From positions 85,306,007 through 85,370,006 of the forward strand of contig NC_089978.1 in assembly GCF_036417845.1 (NCBI RefSeq): DNA of 64,000 nucleotides. The letters run 5' to 3'. This document shows, one piece after another, positions 61,601 to 64,000 of this stretch. Both the position numbers and the translations under genes were made by a program. The notes beneath the pieces are model-generated. The model was not told the origin of the DNA and did no database searches. It saw nothing but the letters and a program-made list of their open reading frames with translations. The stretch is from Apteryx mantelli. Lineage: Eukaryota > Chordata > Aves > Apterygiformes > Apterygidae. Numbering within the stretch: position 1 is the stretch's first letter; every line of letters begins with the position of its first letter.

Positions 61601-62802
61601 AGTAGATGAATGAATGATGTCTAGTGTAGGAGTTGGACAGCACATTATCTGTTCTGTGCAGTTTGGAGTCTAATTTCAATTTTGTTTAAGTTCTTTGTGA
61701 GAGTTGATGATGTAAAGGATTTGAGTGGTAACAGGAGCAATGAGAACAAAAGATTATTTTCCAGTACTGACTTGTGCTAGCATTTTTTTCTAGTAAATAA
61801 TCTTGTCTTTTTCTTCAATGCATTTTCACATATCAGTATAAATTAATAGTCAGAAGAACTTAAGTTTTTTAGTAGTCAGCAGAGATATTTATCAGTATCT
61901 GTTGCTTTCAGAAGCCTGTTTCTGGGGTCTTAGTTTATTTGCATCCCAATAGTTCCTAAAATGGCTGTGCAACTTTTTAAGAGAAAGAGAAGCATTGATC
62001 TAAAAACTGAGCCTTTTCATTTGAACATATCTGCAATAAAAACATGTCCGTTTAGGTATTTGTATTTTAAAACTTTCCTATTAAAAATGGGATAGGTTTA
62101 AAAAAAAAAAAAAAGGAGCAGCTGCAACTCCTATCTCATCTTAAGTACTTCTTAAAGCTTGTTAACCTGTTCTTCTGCTGAAGCAAGAAGAATAAGAGGC
62201 TTTGGGGTTTTGCACTCTTCTAGAGTTGTGTATTTGGTGTACAGTAAAGTAACAATTTATAACAGGTGTGAAATGGGTAATCTTTTTCAAAAGGACACTT
62301 AATTTTGTTCAATGTGCTGGTGCATAAAGCACAGTCAAATAGTCATTTTTTTCCTCTGTTCTCTAGCATTTCATGGTCTATCATGCAAATGCCTACAATT
62401 TAGAGAATTCAAGCTTGAATTGCTAATGCTTATTTATATATGCACTCACCGAAACACAGATTCTTAGACTATATACCCACTTATATGTTAATTATAGAAA
62501 CCTGTCTGTCTCTAGGAAAATTACACCTGTCATACACAACTTGATTGGTAATGTTTTTTCTTTGAATAAGAATCACTGAAAATATTTTTCTAGTGAGAAT
62601 AATTTCATAGTTTTTCTAAATGTCATCACAGTAGATAAGATGATAGAAGTTTTTAATCAGTTTCTCATCACATGCTTTGCCTAAGTTTGGGACTGCAAAA
62701 GAAATCTTATGTATTTAGTGGATGGCTATGTTGACGCTTGACAAATCTTTTCGTGTTTTCATAAAAGTGCTGTATTCTTACAATAATAAATTGGTTTTCT
62801 AG
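58696..62802 (+). other. MOSPD2 intron 2
   Basis: 4.1 kb, GTGAGT donor and TTTTCTAG acceptor. Its first 60-100 bp are still GC-rich, the rest AT-rich with poly(A)/poly(T) runs (62100-62114; 61460-61471). The 111-codon open frame at 59929-60264 has no recognisable homology. I see no clear interspersed repeat. Confidence 0.85.
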
Positions 62803-62958
62803 ATAAATCAGATAAATATGATTCTAGAGATGTGGAAAGACTTCAGCAAGATGATAAATGGGTTGAAAATTATCTGATTTGGAGGCACGATGTTGTGGAT
62901 GATACATTGAAGATGATTGATGAAAGCTTTCAGTGGAGGAAAGAATACACAGTTAATG
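62803..62958 (+). CDS. MOSPD2: MOSPD2 coding exon 3
   Basis: 156 nt: completes the split Asp, then KSDKYDSRDVERLQQDDKWV, ENYLIWRHDVVDDTLKMIDE and SFQWRKEYTVN, and ends on the first base of the next Asp codon before GTAAGC. Identity with human MOSPD2 is obvious (DVERLQQDD.WVE.YL.WRH..VD.TLKM.DESFQWRKE). It is the helical CRAL-TRIO N-terminal subdomain (residues about 25-77). Confidence 0.97.
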
Positions 62959-63740
62959 GTAAGCTATGTTATAATTATTGTGATGAGGCATGTTGCTTTC
63001 CTGTTGAACTACAGCTAGCCCATATATACAGTTTCATTAAGCACCTTGTTCTCAGAGGTCGTGTAAGTTCTGCAGCATGCTAAGCAAAAACTTTTCTATT
63101 CAGTTAGAAAATAAAATATTAGAACTATTGCTTTTTATATTGCCCAGTACTGTCTCTCTGTTTTGTTGTGCTTCCATATCTCTATTTGCTATCTTTTATT
63201 GTAAGGTTGTTTGAGAGGAGGGAAGGAAGGGAGGAATCTTTTGTTCTGTCTCTGTACATTTGCCAGAACGAAATCCTTTTAAAAATTTGGGACTCTGTTG
63301 TGATAAAAACGTTTGTCATAGCTGCAATTACTCTAGTGGCCTAAGACCCTGAACAGAATAGATCTGTTTTTTATGTGCTGTGAAAGTGTTTTGAAGATGA
63401 GCTTTATCTCCAAGACCTTAGAATCTGATTTCAGAAAGGATAAAACGAGGGACTGTAGAAATTTGAGGAAAAATAACAAAACATTTGCAGTGTTTTCTCT
63501 TCCCTCAAATTTTTATTCTGATCTCTTCCTAAGTAGATTCTACTCTACAGCATGAGAGGAAGAAGATAGTAAAGTTTTTCAAAGGAACTCAGTCTTTGTG
63601 TTAATTGATAAAATGCCCTGGAAGTTATTTTTTAGAAATGGGGTTTTGTATTTTGTTGTGAGACTTCTGCATTTGTACTGAGTTTTGTTAAGCTAAAATG
63701 TGATTATTAACTTGCTGAAATAATCATTTTTCCCCCCTAG
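62959..63740 (+). other. MOSPD2 intron 3
   Basis: 782 nt with GTAAGC donor and TTTTTCCCCCCTAG acceptor; AT-rich, nothing else seen. Confidence 0.88.
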
Positions 63741-63827
63741 ACTTGACAGAATCTGTCCTTCCAAAATGGTTATTTGAAAATGGTTCCATCTTTCTACATG
63801 GATATGATAAAGAGGGCTATAAATTAT
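63741..63827 (+). CDS. MOSPD2: MOSPD2 coding exon 4 (gene continues past the window)
   Basis: MOSPD2 is an ER tail-anchored protein with an N-terminal CRAL-TRIO lipid-binding domain and a C-terminal MSP domain. The MSP domain binds FFAT motifs to tether the ER to endosomes, mitochondria and Golgi. This exon (87 nt, residues about 77-105) reads DLTESVLPKWLFENGSIFLH, then GYDKEGYKL. It begins the CRAL-TRIO lipid-binding fold (human has a comparable IYLHGYDKEGNKLF) and ends one base into the next codon at GTAAGT. The rest of CRAL-TRIO, the MSP domain and the tail anchor lie beyond the right edge. Exons 1-4 join in phase to give 105 residues. Confidence 0.96.
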
Positions 63828-64000
63828 GTAAGTTACATATAATGATAGATGACTGAAAATATTATGTTTTGTTTCCAGCATTTTAGCAACATCCATCTTG
63901 AAAAATAAATGTTTTAAAAATAAGCAATTATTGGTAACTGTCTTTACAAAAATGATGAGCAGTTGATAACTTGCAGTATGTCTTTGGATCACAGAAGTGG
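63828..64000 (+). other. MOSPD2 intron 4 (5' part)
   Basis: GTAAGT donor at 63828; the intron runs off the window. No feature seen. Confidence 0.85.

Overview
This is vertebrate nuclear DNA, most probably from a bird. Evidence for a bird: a 5'-truncated CR1 LINE of typically avian sequence (51967-52166), a second CR1 scrap near 53.9 kb, low interspersed-repeat density, and the gene order GLRA2 - FANCB - MOSPD2. In mammals this trio lies on Xp22.2 with the same relative orientations; in birds that block is autosomal. I cannot name the species. There are no bacterial-type genes, CRISPR arrays or operons. Nearly all stop-free stretches outside the exons below look like chance.

Layout. (1) 1-4545: the last intron and terminal coding exon of GLRA2 (+ strand, glycine receptor alpha-2), then a 3' UTR of about 1.2 kb ending near 5765. 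(2) 5.77-43.0 kb: about 37 kb of intergenic DNA with microsatellites, an orphan GC/CpG-rich patch (25.34-26.34 kb), a CTCF-like site, a triple TAATCC repeat and a striking 82-bp TA-bounded palindrome (36761-36842). (3) 43.0-57.3 kb: the complete coding region of FANCB on the - strand. I assembled it from eight exons with consistent splice sites and phases, giving 862 codons plus stop, close to the human length. (4) 57.7-58.7 kb: a TATA-less CpG-island promoter shared head-to-head by FANCB (-) and MOSPD2 (+), with a good ZNF143-type element and several GC boxes. (5) 58.37-64.0 kb: the first four coding exons of MOSPD2, which continues beyond the window.

The three genes do not form a pathway. 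GLRA2 is an inhibitory neurotransmitter receptor subunit. FANCB is part of the Fanconi anaemia core ubiquitin ligase. MOSPD2 is an ER contact-site tether with a CRAL-TRIO domain. The functional link visible in the sequence is the shared FANCB/MOSPD2 promoter. I found no clear new system. The best leads are the 82-bp palindrome, a well-formed cryptic terminal exon in the GLRA2 3' UTR that would remove TM4, and overlapping upstream ORFs at the FANCB start.
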